From Ptiloglossa arizonensis (taxonomy: Eukaryota; Arthropoda; Insecta; Hymenoptera; Colletidae): a stretch of 64,000 bases of DNA. Within the stretch, counting starts at the first letter, position 1; each line of letters opens with the position of its first letter. Made by a program: the position numbers and the translations under genes. A model generated the notes under the pieces. The model was given only the letters and a program-made list of their open reading frames with translations. It had not been told where the DNA came from and did not search any database. Below, in pieces: positions 48,901-53,589 of this stretch. The stretch lies in assembly GCF_051014685.1 (NCBI RefSeq), contig NC_135051.1, positions 16,387,557 to 16,451,556 of the forward strand, in the 5' to 3' direction.

Positions 48901-51900
48901 TTACCGTGTATAACTCTTTGTATGTACTTGTATCGAAGGTTCTTAACATATTAAGTCCTTTGTTTGATAATAAATCAAACATAATGCAATGTTTCAAACG
49001 TAATGTTTCATAATGTTTTATATAGATACGTTCTTCGAAGAATGGTGGTATTTGACGTTAACGTGATACTGTTTATCAGTGTCAATCCTGATGTCCAATT
49101 GGTAAGTTTCTATGTGGTCGAGATCAGTTTGCAGATAAGTTGATGGATGTGTATTTTTCCAAAGCCCTTAATTTACGTACAGGTGAACAAGGTAAGAAAA
49201 AGTGTTTACATTTCTAATAGGATCCTAGAATTCCTGATTATCACCATCTAACGTCATCACCTATCAAAAAAATGCATTCTCATCTTTAATGGAAAGTTAC
49301 ACGATTACTGCTGAACATCTTTCAGCACGACAATCTCTCCCTGTGTTTGCGTCACGATGTTCCTAACCTTTCAACAGAAAACTTCGAAATTCCTATTTCT
49401 TTCAACTGTAAACTAAAATCTTCTGATCATAGACATCAACCTACAGATAACCGTAGAAACTCATTGTTCACCCATAGTGAACATGTCGTCCTCGATCGTC
49501 CAGGTTATGATGTTTGCAGGGTAATGAAAACAGTGCTTTCCCGGTACCGAGATCTTTCAGCTATCGCGAGTCTAATTGCATTGAAACAGCATATGAACGA
49601 CCGGTGCTAAAGTAGAGATTCCCGGACATCAGTTCGCGAGTAACTACAGCAACGACTCATTGATTAGATGCAACGTACACGTGCATCTCGGTTGTCCAGC
49701 AACCCCAGGTTATAATGATCGCGGGGTAATAAAAACACTGTTTTCCCGGTACCATGAACATGGTGGCCATCGTACAAGTAACTGCACCGCAATGCAAATG
49801 CCCTGTGACAGACTAGGGACTCCAGAATCCTCGTAATCTAACCCTGGCTACTTGTCAAAGCGATTAATTTAAAACCAATTCAATTCACAAACTATTTCTA
49901 GTGATCCAGCAAATAAAACTGCACTCTTTCGTGCAAGATTCGAAGTTCTGACGAAGACATAGTAGACTCAAGATGTCCACAAATCGATGAGACCCAAAAT
50001 GGTCCTCGAGACACGCACTCTCAATTCCTCGAGAGTCTATGAACAAGTAGTACGGGAGAAATTGAAAATAAACCTAAAGGAAAGCTCGCTAGTCGCGCCC
50101 TCGGCGTGATCGATCGATGAATATTCGATCCGTGTCGCGTTATACGTAACCACGCGAATTCAGTTATCGTTCCATCGAGGACTGTAAACGTTTCTGGGCC
50201 GGCGTTCAATCTCGCCCCCTATCGAGATCGCGCGGGCAACGGGGCGAGGGGTTCGGGGTGGTAGACAGGACGAGCGAAACTTTTTCCGAGCGAATCTCTT
50301 TCAGTACTTTCCTATAAACGACACGCCGTTCGTTAAGACATTTTTAATCAGCGAGGGAAGGAGGGTCTCAACGCGAGCGGAACGGGATGAAAAAAGAAGG
50401 AGGAATCCGCTGATCTTCCTATTCCAACTGACAGTAGCAGCCAGACTCTTTCCTTGACCTTATTAAGAGCCTCTCTGTTCGGACTTTCCACTCACAAGAG
50501 TGGAAGGGGGACGGTCGGAGGGGCGAAGAAACGGGGCGAAAGGGGCGAGAGGGGGGTAGAGGCATGTTGAAGTCGAGCGGATCTCTCGCGAAGATCTCTT
50601 CTCTCGTTGGTTCTGTTCGTTTATTTTTCTTCCCTTTTTTATTCCTTTTCTTTTCTTTTTTCTACCTTTACCCCCTCTCTCTCTTTCTCTCTCTTTCTCT
50701 CTCTTGGCGATTATCGCCTCGAGATGCACCACGAGAAAGCACGGTGCAACGTAACCGGTCGGGATTTTCATGAAATCGCCGGTTGATTACATTTCAGGTG
50801 GTGGTCGGGGGCGGGGAGGGGGAGAGGGGGTGCGAGATTTTCATGAAATCACGGGTTGATTACACGATCGCTCGCTTGCGAGTTTCTGGGATTGCGAATT
50901 CATATGGTAATGTCGCTGAACCCTGTACGCTGTATAGCCTTTGGTAAACTTCATGAAATTCTTCCTGAGAATTCAATTCTGCCCTCCGTTTGAAATGCAG
51001 TTTGTACTACGCTTCCCCAGGAAGAGGTAAGCAAAGCCGGATTTTGTGTAATTTTCATCTTGAGACGGTCTCGAGGTGAATTGACGGGCGACTGGGACCG
51101 ACACAACATGCTCGCCAGAATCACTTTTTCCTTTACCGTTTTATTTCTCGAAGGGACGTTTTAATTCCATACGACTTCGTTAATTTAATGTATATCAATT
51201 AGCAAATTTCGACGCTACTTTCCATTTTTAGTTCAACCTTTTCAATTCGGACCGAAAGATGAAATTGAAATATTTCACGTACCGATAGTCTTACCTACCA
51301 AGAAAACAATTACTAATATATTTAATTAATTAAATGAAACGTTTTCGGTTATTTAAGCTGAACAATGGGCTCGAAATCGAGCGCAAAAAACATCGAATGT
51401 ACAATCGCTAGAAGTAATCAGATATGATCTTTCAAAGAGCCATTTTTGCCATTTGGTCCATTTTTATGTTTTTGATTCTATTCTATCGCCCTAAGGATTG
51501 TTTATGGGCTCAATGGGCTCAAAATCGAGTGCAAAATGCATCAAATGCATTAGAATAATATACAATCACTAGAAGTAATCAGACACGATCTTTCAAAGAG
51601 CCATTTTTGCCATTTGGGCCACTTTTGTGTTTTCGATCCTATCCTATCGCCCTAAGGATTGTTCATGGGCTCAATGGGCTCAAGATCGAGTGCAAAAAGC
51701 ATCAAATGCACTAGAATAGAGATACAATCACTAGAAGTAATCACATATGATCTTTCAAAGAGCCATTTTTGCCATTTTTGTGTTTTTGATCCTATCCTAT
51801 CATCGTAAGGACTTTTTTTTTGTTTTTCTTAGAAAGTAACGTTGGTAGAGAACGTATAGAGTTCAGAAACAATGGCGGACTTACCTTTTTGAAGTATCCA

Positions 51901-52169
51901 CCATGGAGTCGCATGTGGCCATTGAGAGCCGGTATGTTTTTGAATTTCCGATGACACAAATTGCACTCGACCGGTTTCGGCTCGGTCTGCGACTTGTTGT
52001 TAGCTGTGACAGTGCCAGGGGACGCCGAATTTCCCGGCGATGGACTGCTTTTACCTACGTTACCGCTTCCCGGTGAGTTGGCTTGCGGTTGTTGCTGTTG
52101 GTGTTGTTGCTGAGGTTGTTGCTGCTGCTGCTGCTGCTGTGCCTGTTGTTGGGCCTGCTGTTGTTGTTG
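9621..52169 (-). CDS. TRERF1-like: TRERF1/ZNF541-like ELM2-SANT zinc-finger co-regulator (10 exons, 5'-partial)
   Basis: Joined minus-strand exons: 52169-51885, 35194-35080, 23989-23718, 22730-22461, 19006-17485, 16983-16880, 16326-15946, 15113-15036, 13235-13069 and 9975-9621. Lengths are 285, 115, 272, 270, 1522, 104, 381, 78, 167 and 355 nt, and all phases fit to give 1182 residues and a TAG stop. Numbering is from the first visible residue. C2H2 finger 1 is C69, C72, H85, H89. ELM2 starts at about 778 and continues into exon 7. SANT is about 883-930. C2H2 finger 2 is C1060, C1063, H1076, H1080, and a polyQ tail follows. This order is that of vertebrate TRERF1. In the family, ELM2-SANT recruits HDAC1/2 (as in the MIDAC complex with DNTTIP1) and the fingers are thought to contact DNA. 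A nuclear repressor or co-regulator role here is inferred. The N-terminus and start codon are not visible. ZNF541 or MIDEAS are alternative names for the same clade. Confidence 0.9.
9750..9838 (-). repeat. Coding CAG/CAA trinucleotide repeat (polyQ)
   Basis: On the minus strand a nearly pure CAG run encodes glutamine with a few CAA codons and one CAT (His) interruption. The longest stretches of pure CAG are about 10 units. Such tracts are commonly length-polymorphic within species. A second, shorter CAG/CAA tract sits in the exon at 51885-52169. Confidence 0.95.
9976..13068 (-). other. Intron (3.1 kb) splitting zinc finger 2
   Basis: The intron runs from donor GAA|GTAAGT to acceptor TTGCAG|A. 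It contains AT-rich sequence with T runs (10163-10182, 10625-10639), a short TA run near 11600, and a polypyrimidine tract. I see no exon, transposon or RNA gene in it. Retention would give a stop immediately (see findings). Confidence 0.85.
13069..13235 (-). CDS. TRERF1-like: TRERF1-like exon: Ser/Thr-rich linker and CxxC half of zinc finger 2
   Basis: The acceptor is TGTTGTCAG before 13235 and the donor is GAA|GTAAGT after 13069. The exon encodes 55 residues plus two bases, beginning SFSGSVTVTM and ending PLHYPCKICG. The last part supplies C1060 and C1063 of the second C2H2 finger. The preceding region is rich in Thr, Ser, Asn and Gln and looks disordered. The phase (two bases over) is matched exactly by the one base at the start of the terminal exon. 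Confidence 0.92.
13236..15035 (-). other. Intron (1.8 kb)
   Basis: AT-rich intron from donor GAT|GTGAGT to acceptor TTGTCAG. I see no transposon or array. The region just upstream of the acceptor is a long AAC/AAACAA-rich stretch on the plus strand (13240-13300), which forms the pyrimidine-rich tract on the transcribed strand. Confidence 0.85.
15036..15113 (-). CDS. TRERF1-like: TRERF1-like exon: 26-residue linker
   Basis: A small in-frame exon of 78 nt. The acceptor is TCAGTTACAG and the donor is GAT|GTGAGT. It encodes TNERENSATLTTSDGELRLF followed by AYDCPD. Both phases are 0, so the exon could be skipped without a frameshift. It links the post-SANT region to the second zinc-finger exon. 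No domain is recognised in it. Confidence 0.85.
15114..15945 (-). other. Intron (0.83 kb)
   Basis: AT-rich intron between the linker exon and the SANT exon. The donor is CTG|GTGAGT. No repeat or RNA feature is seen. Confidence 0.85.
15946..16326 (-). CDS. TRERF1-like: TRERF1-like exon: SANT domain
   Basis: The acceptor AAATTTCAG is followed by GAGGCG and the donor is CTG|GTGAGT, giving 127 codons, phase 0 at both ends. It begins EAMLKLM, the last helix of ELM2. A SANT domain at about 883-930 contains the conserved W of DRWTSQEMDAF, the core KDFSAISRDVGGKSAKQCV and QFYYLWKRL. A basic stretch follows (KRLRVRHGKPKIKIESR). SANT domains of this class pair with ELM2 to bind and activate class I HDACs; the basic face usually contacts inositol phosphate. 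This is the most diagnostic exon of the window. Confidence 0.95.
16327..16879 (-). other. Intron (0.55 kb)
   Basis: AT-rich intron splitting the ELM2 region from its last helix and SANT. The donor after 16880 is CAT|GTACGA, a weaker match than the other donors of the gene. Nothing else is seen. Confidence 0.85.
16880..16983 (-). CDS. TRERF1-like: TRERF1-like exon: core of ELM2 domain
   Basis: 104 nt: two bases complete the Leu codon begun in the previous exon, then 34 codons. It encodes EMYLQFACCAAVPGGGRNKE and then YALHLLHMCRGNIH. The pattern of Tyr-Leu, Cys/Ala helix, Pro-Gly-Gly-Gly and Leu-His-Leu-Leu matches the ELM2 dimerisation/HDAC-binding segment of TRERF1 and MIDEAS proteins. The acceptor is CTTTCCAG and the donor is CAT|GTACGA. 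Confidence 0.93.
16984..17484 (-). other. Intron (0.5 kb) with short GATCTAGAAAAT repeat
   Basis: AT-rich intron. Four copies of GATCTAGA separated by 12-15 bp lie at 17202-17250. TTAACCCTAG at 17053 resembles the terminus of some piggyBac elements, but no partner end is seen. The donor after 17485 is AAC|GTAAGT. Confidence 0.8.
17485..19006 (-). CDS. TRERF1-like: TRERF1-like large exon: Ser/Pro-rich region and start of ELM2
   Basis: A 1522-nt exon (507 codons plus one base). The acceptor is TCAGTTTCAG and the donor is GAAC|GTAAGT. The first third is rich in Ser, Pro and Thr (many SPLPSPL-type motifs), and an acidic VEEALSEVLPGESDADADLY segment follows. Then come Asn/Gln-rich stretches, a basic patch at RHCRKRPRM and the start of ELM2 at PPRINIGTRYQATIPP, ending in LLWDPGINNVLTDNE. 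The middle is predicted disordered and probably carries phosphorylation sites. The open frame reads on past the donor to 17375, but the splice is required to join the ELM2 core. Confidence 0.93.
19122..19353. repeat. Dispersed repeat, copy 1 (pair with 24983-25212)
   Basis: About 230 bp, closely similar along its length to 24983-25212 in the same orientation. Shared blocks include CCTAAGTCTACT, AAAGATAGGAAAAAATGTCA, TTGTATATTTTTTATAC and the palindromic AGAGTGTTGCCACTCT. Both copies end at AACACAGATGTGT. No coding potential is seen; it looks like a short interspersed element of unknown class. Confidence 0.85.
19939..20121 (-). pseudogene. piggyBac transposase C-terminal fragment (broken)
   Basis: The 60-residue frame has the cysteine pattern of the C-terminal RING-like zinc-binding domain of piggyBac transposases: CSVC, then CETC, then GLYIGDCFERYHT. 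This domain binds element ends or chromatin in piggyBac proteins. The rest of the transposase is absent: in the same frame a stop lies three codons upstream of the Met, and no DDD catalytic region is visible nearby. It is an inactive relic in the intron, in the same orientation as the host gene. No paired TTAA-bounded ends could be assigned to it. Confidence 0.8.
20187..20335. repeat. 74-bp tandem duplication
   Basis: Two near-identical units start at 20187 and 20261 (CTAATAGGAGCACC and CTAATAAGAGCACC). Both contain TTCTTTGGACATTCAGG and TTCCTTCAGAGAAA. A shorter degenerate pair containing TTAGTA and GGTTCCTT/GATTCCTT follows at about 20350-20400. Confidence 0.9.
22461..22730 (-). CDS. TRERF1-like: TRERF1-like exon: Gln/Ser-rich region
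   Basis: 270 nt (90 codons), phase 0 at both ends. The acceptor is CTTTCTAG and the donor is CAG|GTGAGA. It encodes GTTKMAVKRTTSDPGQRLHL, a Gln/Asn-rich stretch (NQQQNNQPQSQ), and a segment SMTGYSEDGGYFSPSLQDEV. It is symmetric in phase, so it can be skipped cleanly. No fold is recognised. An internal Met (MAVKRTT) could serve as a start for a shorter isoform, but I see no direct evidence for that. Confidence 0.88.
22731..23717 (-). other. Intron (1.0 kb) with 144-bp tandem duplication
   Basis: AT-rich intron between two exons that join in phase. It contains the duplication at 23368-23620, described separately. Nothing else is recognisable. Confidence 0.85.
23368..23620. repeat. 144-bp tandem duplication with TATTACTA microsatellite
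   Basis: Copies begin with TCTTCTATTATCT at 23368 and 23512. Both contain CCTTACACTTAT and ATAATTATTCACTA, and they end in a variable run of TATTACTA units that is longer in the first copy. Confidence 0.88.
23718..23989 (-). CDS. TRERF1-like: TRERF1-like exon: Ala/Gln-rich region
   Basis: 272 nt. Two bases finish the Ala codon split after 35080, then 90 codons follow. The acceptor is CGTTTTAG and the donor is AAG|GTAATT. It encodes an Asn/Thr/Gln-rich start, APPPLASAEKVRRLSDGEHF, and the helix-prone KQLQEAQTQAQAQALADMIL. No named domain is seen; the final segment could be a short coiled coil. Family membership rests on exact phase continuity with neighbouring exons. Confidence 0.85.
24983..25212. 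repeat. Dispersed repeat, copy 2 (pair with 19122-19353)
   Basis: Same orientation and near-identical core as copy 1, with a few indels (for example, TTTTGCAAGAG in copy 1 versus TTTTAAGAG here). Both copies end at the same AACACAGATGTGT sequence, which suggests a defined element boundary there. Confidence 0.85.
25527..25657. mobile_element. Mariner-like MITE, copy 1
   Basis: About 130 bp with inverted ends: GAGTTGTTC at left and TCCGAACAACCCAA at right. The inside has AAAATGAAGCACGATTTT, GTGTACAAACATTTTATCAA and ATATTCTCCATTTTGGAAA. The same blocks occur at 52431, 54944 and 61357. No transposase frame is present. The ends recall mariner/Tc1 termini. Confidence 0.75.
27145..27790. repeat. 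172-bp tandem array (about 3.7 copies)
   Basis: CGAATAAATTCGA-type starts lie at 27145, 27281, 27453 and 27625. The last three are exactly 172 bp apart and the first spacing is 136 bp. Units share ATCCTTCCCGCCAAAA, GACTTGTATTTTCACATC and TTTCGACAAGAAGGTGA. The second and third copies are almost identical, which indicates recent amplification; the outer copies are more diverged. Confidence 0.92.
27830..28770. other. CpG-rich intronic block without recognised gene
   Basis: GC content rises sharply relative to the flanks. Frames such as 28012-28341 plus and 27977-28246 minus are open but overlap on both strands and have no domain. It could be a regulatory island or simply a GC-rich isochore patch. 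Confidence 0.4.
28781..29760 (+). mobile_element. Possible LTR-retrotransposon remnant
   Basis: A segment of about 75-80 bp starting TATCGGATTTTTCGAGTCC is directly repeated at 28781-28863 and 29684-29759. Between them lie a TATA-like TATATAAAG (about 29090) and, at 29486-29502, GGGGCTCGTACGGGGAT. The latter resembles the tRNA-Pro primer-binding site of many LTR elements with a few mismatches. No gag or pol is present. This would be a heavily deleted element with partial LTRs; a simple segmental duplication is the alternative. Confidence 0.4.
31200..32210. other. Intronic stretch with open minus-strand frames, unassigned
   Basis: Minus-strand frames 32209-31766, 31826-31428 and 31696-31340 overlap and together stay open for about 870 bp, one after another in different frames. 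The predicted peptides have no motif I recognise. This could be a decayed gene with frameshifts or chance openness of CpG-rich DNA. I do not call a gene. Confidence 0.25.
33040..33400. repeat. Diverged copy of a module inside the 36.5-38.5 kb element
   Basis: ATAACCTATTTCAAA, ATATCGCGGAATTAT and CATAGCGATCTACGAG here match, with substitutions, 36988-37070 and more weakly 37130-37200. Beyond this both regions run into GC-rich sequence with GCGCAGC and GGAGTATT-type blocks. A polypyrimidine CT run at 33378-33408 ends the segment. Confidence 0.55.
33944..33995. repeat. (GA)n tract
   Basis: A simple GAGAGA run of about 20 bp followed by GGAGGAAGAAGG and more GA repeats. It lies in a GC-rich part of the intron. 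Confidence 0.8.
35080..35194 (-). CDS. TRERF1-like: TRERF1-like exon: basic linker after zinc finger 1
   Basis: 115 nt (38 codons plus one base). The acceptor is AATTGTTTCAG and the donor is CTG|GTAAGT. It encodes DAENKKSEKKEVVGPPLQTA followed by SVSVRALIEEKIIQKRTT. Lys/Glu-rich at first, it then has a predicted helix (VRALIEEKIIQKR) that resembles the segment following the first zinc finger in TRERF1 and ZNF541. The exon is isolated between introns of 16.7 and 11.1 kb and is flanked on both sides by a 34-bp direct repeat (34834 and 35266). Confidence 0.88.
36513..38543. mobile_element. Non-autonomous DNA transposon with about 240-bp terminal inverted repeats
   Basis: The left arm (36513-36761) and right arm (38309-38543) are reverse complements. 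They share TAACACGCTAACGTACACT, TTTTATCGTTAGTTCTCGTT, GGTAGATGGGGTTACTGCAA and TAGCTGCGCAATAAC with few differences; the left arm has a 12-bp insertion near 36672. Each end is TTAACGTTAA, so TTAA could be the target duplication, as in piggyBac elements, giving a 2023-bp body (36517-38539). No transposase frame lies inside. The interior includes a 150-bp tandem duplication and a module shared with 33040-33400. Confidence 0.85.
37751..38161. repeat. 150-bp tandem repeat inside the inverted-repeat element
   Basis: GAAGTAAAAGTGAGAGTATA occurs at 37751 and 37901, followed in both by AACACAAGTCGTACTTTCCC and TCCGTTTCGTAT. A third degenerate unit starts near 38018 (CATACTTAACACAAATCGTA). The period of 50 codons keeps the frame 37760-38161 open, so the encoded 133 residues are repeat-derived, not a gene. 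Confidence 0.88.
40201..40350. repeat. 108-bp tandem duplication
   Basis: TCTTGCTATACTTTTT followed by GATAAACC or AATAAACT and AGTATCAAAT occurs at 40201 and again at 40309. It lies in AT-rich intron. Confidence 0.75.
41005..41380. repeat. About 143-bp degenerate tandem repeat (2-3 copies)
   Basis: TATGAAATTGCCTAG at 41011 and TATGAGATTGCATAG at 41154 begin matching units. Both have ATGTACAATAA, GAAACTCGACACAAATACAA and, later, GACTGTCGA with GATCTGGTT. A third truncated unit follows from about 41290. Confidence 0.8.
42270..42910. repeat. 18/36-bp minisatellite of AATTTCTGGAATTTTG type
   Basis: More than 30 degenerate 18-bp half-units alternate between GAACTTCTGGAATTTTGT and AAATTTCTAGAATTTTGC, making a 36-bp higher-order unit. 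The period is divisible by three, so the plus frame 42300-42590 encodes a Phe/Leu/Cys/Glu 12-residue repeat and the minus frame 42990-42718 an Ile/Glu-rich repeat. I read both as by-products. Confidence 0.92.
44936..45400. repeat. 29-bp minisatellite (about 16 copies)
   Basis: The unit is ATGATACCTCTCGATGATAC followed by AATAAACAT, 29 bp, with occasional 26-bp variants lacking TGA. Because 29 is not divisible by three, each reading frame cycles through all three phases and gives a 29-residue periodic peptide on the minus strand (45264-44890, 45391-45119). These frames are repeat-derived. Confidence 0.93.
45450..46620. other. CpG-rich block with G-quadruplex motif
   Basis: High GC, with open frames on both strands but no domain. 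At 46152-46172 the plus strand has GGGTGGGTTGGAGTGGGTGGG, a four-run G-quadruplex pattern with loops of 1, 7 and 1. It could be a regulatory island of the large intron; function is not shown. Confidence 0.4.
46640..47560. repeat. 190-220-bp degenerate tandem array (4 or more copies)
   Basis: ATAATGGGTA-type anchors lie at 46691, 46880, 47099 and 47312. Units share TTTTGGTAGGTGATGA, TTTTAGTTTAGGATTTG, GAAATAGGAAT, ATCGTGACACAAACATAGG and GATGTTCAGCAAT. Copies decay toward the right. An inverted copy lies at 49236-49424. Confidence 0.85.
49236..49424. repeat. Inverted outlying copy of the 46.6-kb array unit
   Basis: It reads as the reverse complement of one array unit: TTATCACCATCTAACGTCAT, CACCTATCAAAAAAATGCAT, TTACACGATTACTGCTGAAC, GTGTTTGCGTCACGATGTTC and GAAATTCCTATTTCTTTCAA. 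It lies 1.7 kb beyond the end of the array, in opposite orientation. Confidence 0.85.
49503..49770. repeat. 207-bp-spaced direct repeat
   Basis: GTTATGATGTTTGCAGGGTA at 49503 and GTTATAATGATCGCGGGGTA at 49710 are each followed by ATAAAAAC or ATGAAAAC, then GTG/CTG and TTTCCCGGTACC. About 50 bp match; the intervening sequence is not obviously repeated. Confidence 0.65.
50763..50875. repeat. Duplicated GATTTTCATGAAATC segments flanking a G-rich tract
   Basis: GATTTTCATGAAATC followed by CGG/GGG and TTGATTACA occurs at 50763 and 50837. Between them, at 50807-50830, is GGGGGCGGGGAGGGGGAG then AGGGGG, a strong G-quadruplex candidate. The repeated 15-mer is itself nearly palindromic. Confidence 0.7.
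51362..51812. repeat. Tandem repeat (about 148-161 bp, 3 copies) next to the zinc-finger exon
   Basis: CAATGGGCTC starts units at 51363, 51511 and 51672. They share ATCGAGTGCAAAA, CTAGAAGTAATCA, GATCTTTCAAAGAGCC, ATTTTTGCCATTTG and TATCGCCCTAAGGATTG. The array lies only about 70 bp inside the intron from the donor of the exon at 51885-52169. Confidence 0.9.
51885..52169 (-). CDS. TRERF1-like: TRERF1-like first visible exon: polyQ and zinc finger 1
   Basis: The acceptor is GTTGATTTCAG and the donor is AAG|GTAAGT; 95 codons, phase 0 at the start. It opens with glutamine runs broken by Ala, Pro and His, then a Ser/Pro/Gly linker, then KPVECNLCHRKFKNIPALNG followed by HMRLHGGYFKK. That is a C2H2 finger with C69, C72, H85 and H89. 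The PALNGHMRLHGG core is characteristic of the first finger of TRERF1/ZNF541 proteins. Because it starts after an acceptor with no Met, at least one upstream coding exon must exist, either in 52.2-64.0 kb or beyond the window. Confidence 0.93.
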
Positions 52170-52430
52170 CTGAAATCAACGAGCGACCATTCATTTATTA
52201 ACACGTTATCAACTCACCGACGATGAGGTCATCAAGATTTCTATTTCGCAGAAATGCAAATTTATAATTGTCATCTACGAGAAAAGAACTTTTTCTTTCT
52301 CTGTTAATTTATTTTATCGTTTGTTGTGCGATTCACGACAAAGTCTAAAAACAAAATGTCTGAAAATTGTACTATCTTTAAAAATAAAATTTAAAAAAAT
52401 TCTTTCATGGAGAATATATTTATCGAAACT

Positions 52431-52566
52431 ATTAGGTCGTTCGGAAAGTCATTTCGTTTTTTTCTTTGGTCGAAATGAAACATGATTTTTTTTAGAGTGT
52501 ACAAATATAATTGAATTATATATTCTCTGTTTTGGAAAACGAATTGACTTTTTGAACAACCCGATA
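52431..52566. mobile_element. Mariner-like MITE, copy 2
   Basis: The ends are TTAGGTCGTTCGGAAAGTCA and GACTTTTTGAACAACCCGA, an inverted match over about 12-20 bp, with TA on each side consistent with TA target duplication. The inside has AAATGAAACATGATTTTTTT and TATTCTCTGTTTTGG as in the other copies. No open frame. Confidence 0.8.
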
Positions 52567-52577
52567 TAAGAATTTAT

Positions 52578-53072
52578 TCATCCAAAGATTACAATTGTCT
52601 TAATTAAACAACGATTACGTTGAAAGTAATCGTGCACATAGTTGGTATTATTGCTGGTTCGTGTTGTATTATTTAACGGGTAGGTGCGAATCTTCAGAGG
52701 CAAAGGGACCTCGGATATAGTAATTAATTCCGCAGTACTTGTGCCGGCAGAGTCTCGACCGAAGGAGACATTTCTTTCACACTTGTCCTCGACAATTAAC
52801 AGAAACATTCTGCGAGATAAGTACCCTTCGGCTCTCTTTGAAGAATCGAGCGAATCGAGTGTGCTCGAAGATACGATTACCATGAAATTAAATATTCGAT
52901 CACAATCTCCTCGATCCATTGTTTTCACCCCGACAGCGACGATGGCCGACGTTGCAGAACCTTTAATGTTCCATTCTTTGCACTCACTTTTACGCAGCGT
53001 CATTTCAATGCTTTGAAAAATTATCCGCCTCTCAAGTTTAGAGAAAAATGGAAAAAGGAGAGTAACTCCCAA
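52578..53072 (-). other. Unassigned open frame (164 codons), also open on the plus strand
   Basis: The minus frame 53072-52578 and plus frame 52684-53016 are both open through the same stretch. The minus peptide contains DRIFNFMVIVSSSTLDSLDS and LSRRMFLLIVEDKCERN, which looks more protein-like than most chance frames here, but I cannot place it in a family. It adjoins a MITE. It could be a fragment of a decayed gene. I see no Kozak, splice or poly(A) context that supports expression. Confidence 0.25.
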
Positions 53073-53589
53073 AAGAAAGAAAAGATACTTTCATCATCGT
53101 TCTCACACTTTATCCTAGTTTTCTTCCCCGGTTTGAACTTTCAATCGAAAGAAAAAACTCCTTCCCTGTGTTTCATCGATCGTTAAAATTTCTTGCCACA
53201 TTCTTCCGTGACGGAAAGCCAAACAAAAGTATCACCATGAAAACATAACCTTAAAAAAATTCTTACCATTTACATTCACAATACAGAAACAAATTTTGTA
53301 TAATGAAAAATTGAAGCTTATTCGATCGGTACATCAACCGTAAAATACAATTGAAAATCCAACGAAAATAAATCGAAAGGAAATTGACATTTCCAAACTT
53401 CTAACGCCATTCTAAAATTACAGCTGTAGGTAAAACAGAAACTCGCGAGTTTAGGCGGGAAAGAATAAAAACTCTATATTTATCCAACTTCCTTATAAAT
53501 CTCAATTACTTCACAAATACTTAAATATACTTCTCTCAACGTTTCAATTATTCCCAAACTAATCTCCGATTATCTATTGTCCCCGACTC

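Larger units (their letters stand above)
35195..51884 (-). other. Intron (16.7 kb)
   Basis: The largest intron in the window. It contains the inverted-repeat element at 36513-38543 and tandem arrays at 40201, 41011, 42270, 44936, 46640 and 51362. CpG-rich blocks occur at 38600-39400, 45450-46600 and 50000-50900. No internal exon of the host gene is visible. The longest frame (39415-38600, minus, 271 codons) is Arg/Lys/Gly-rich chance sequence in my reading. Confidence 0.8.
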
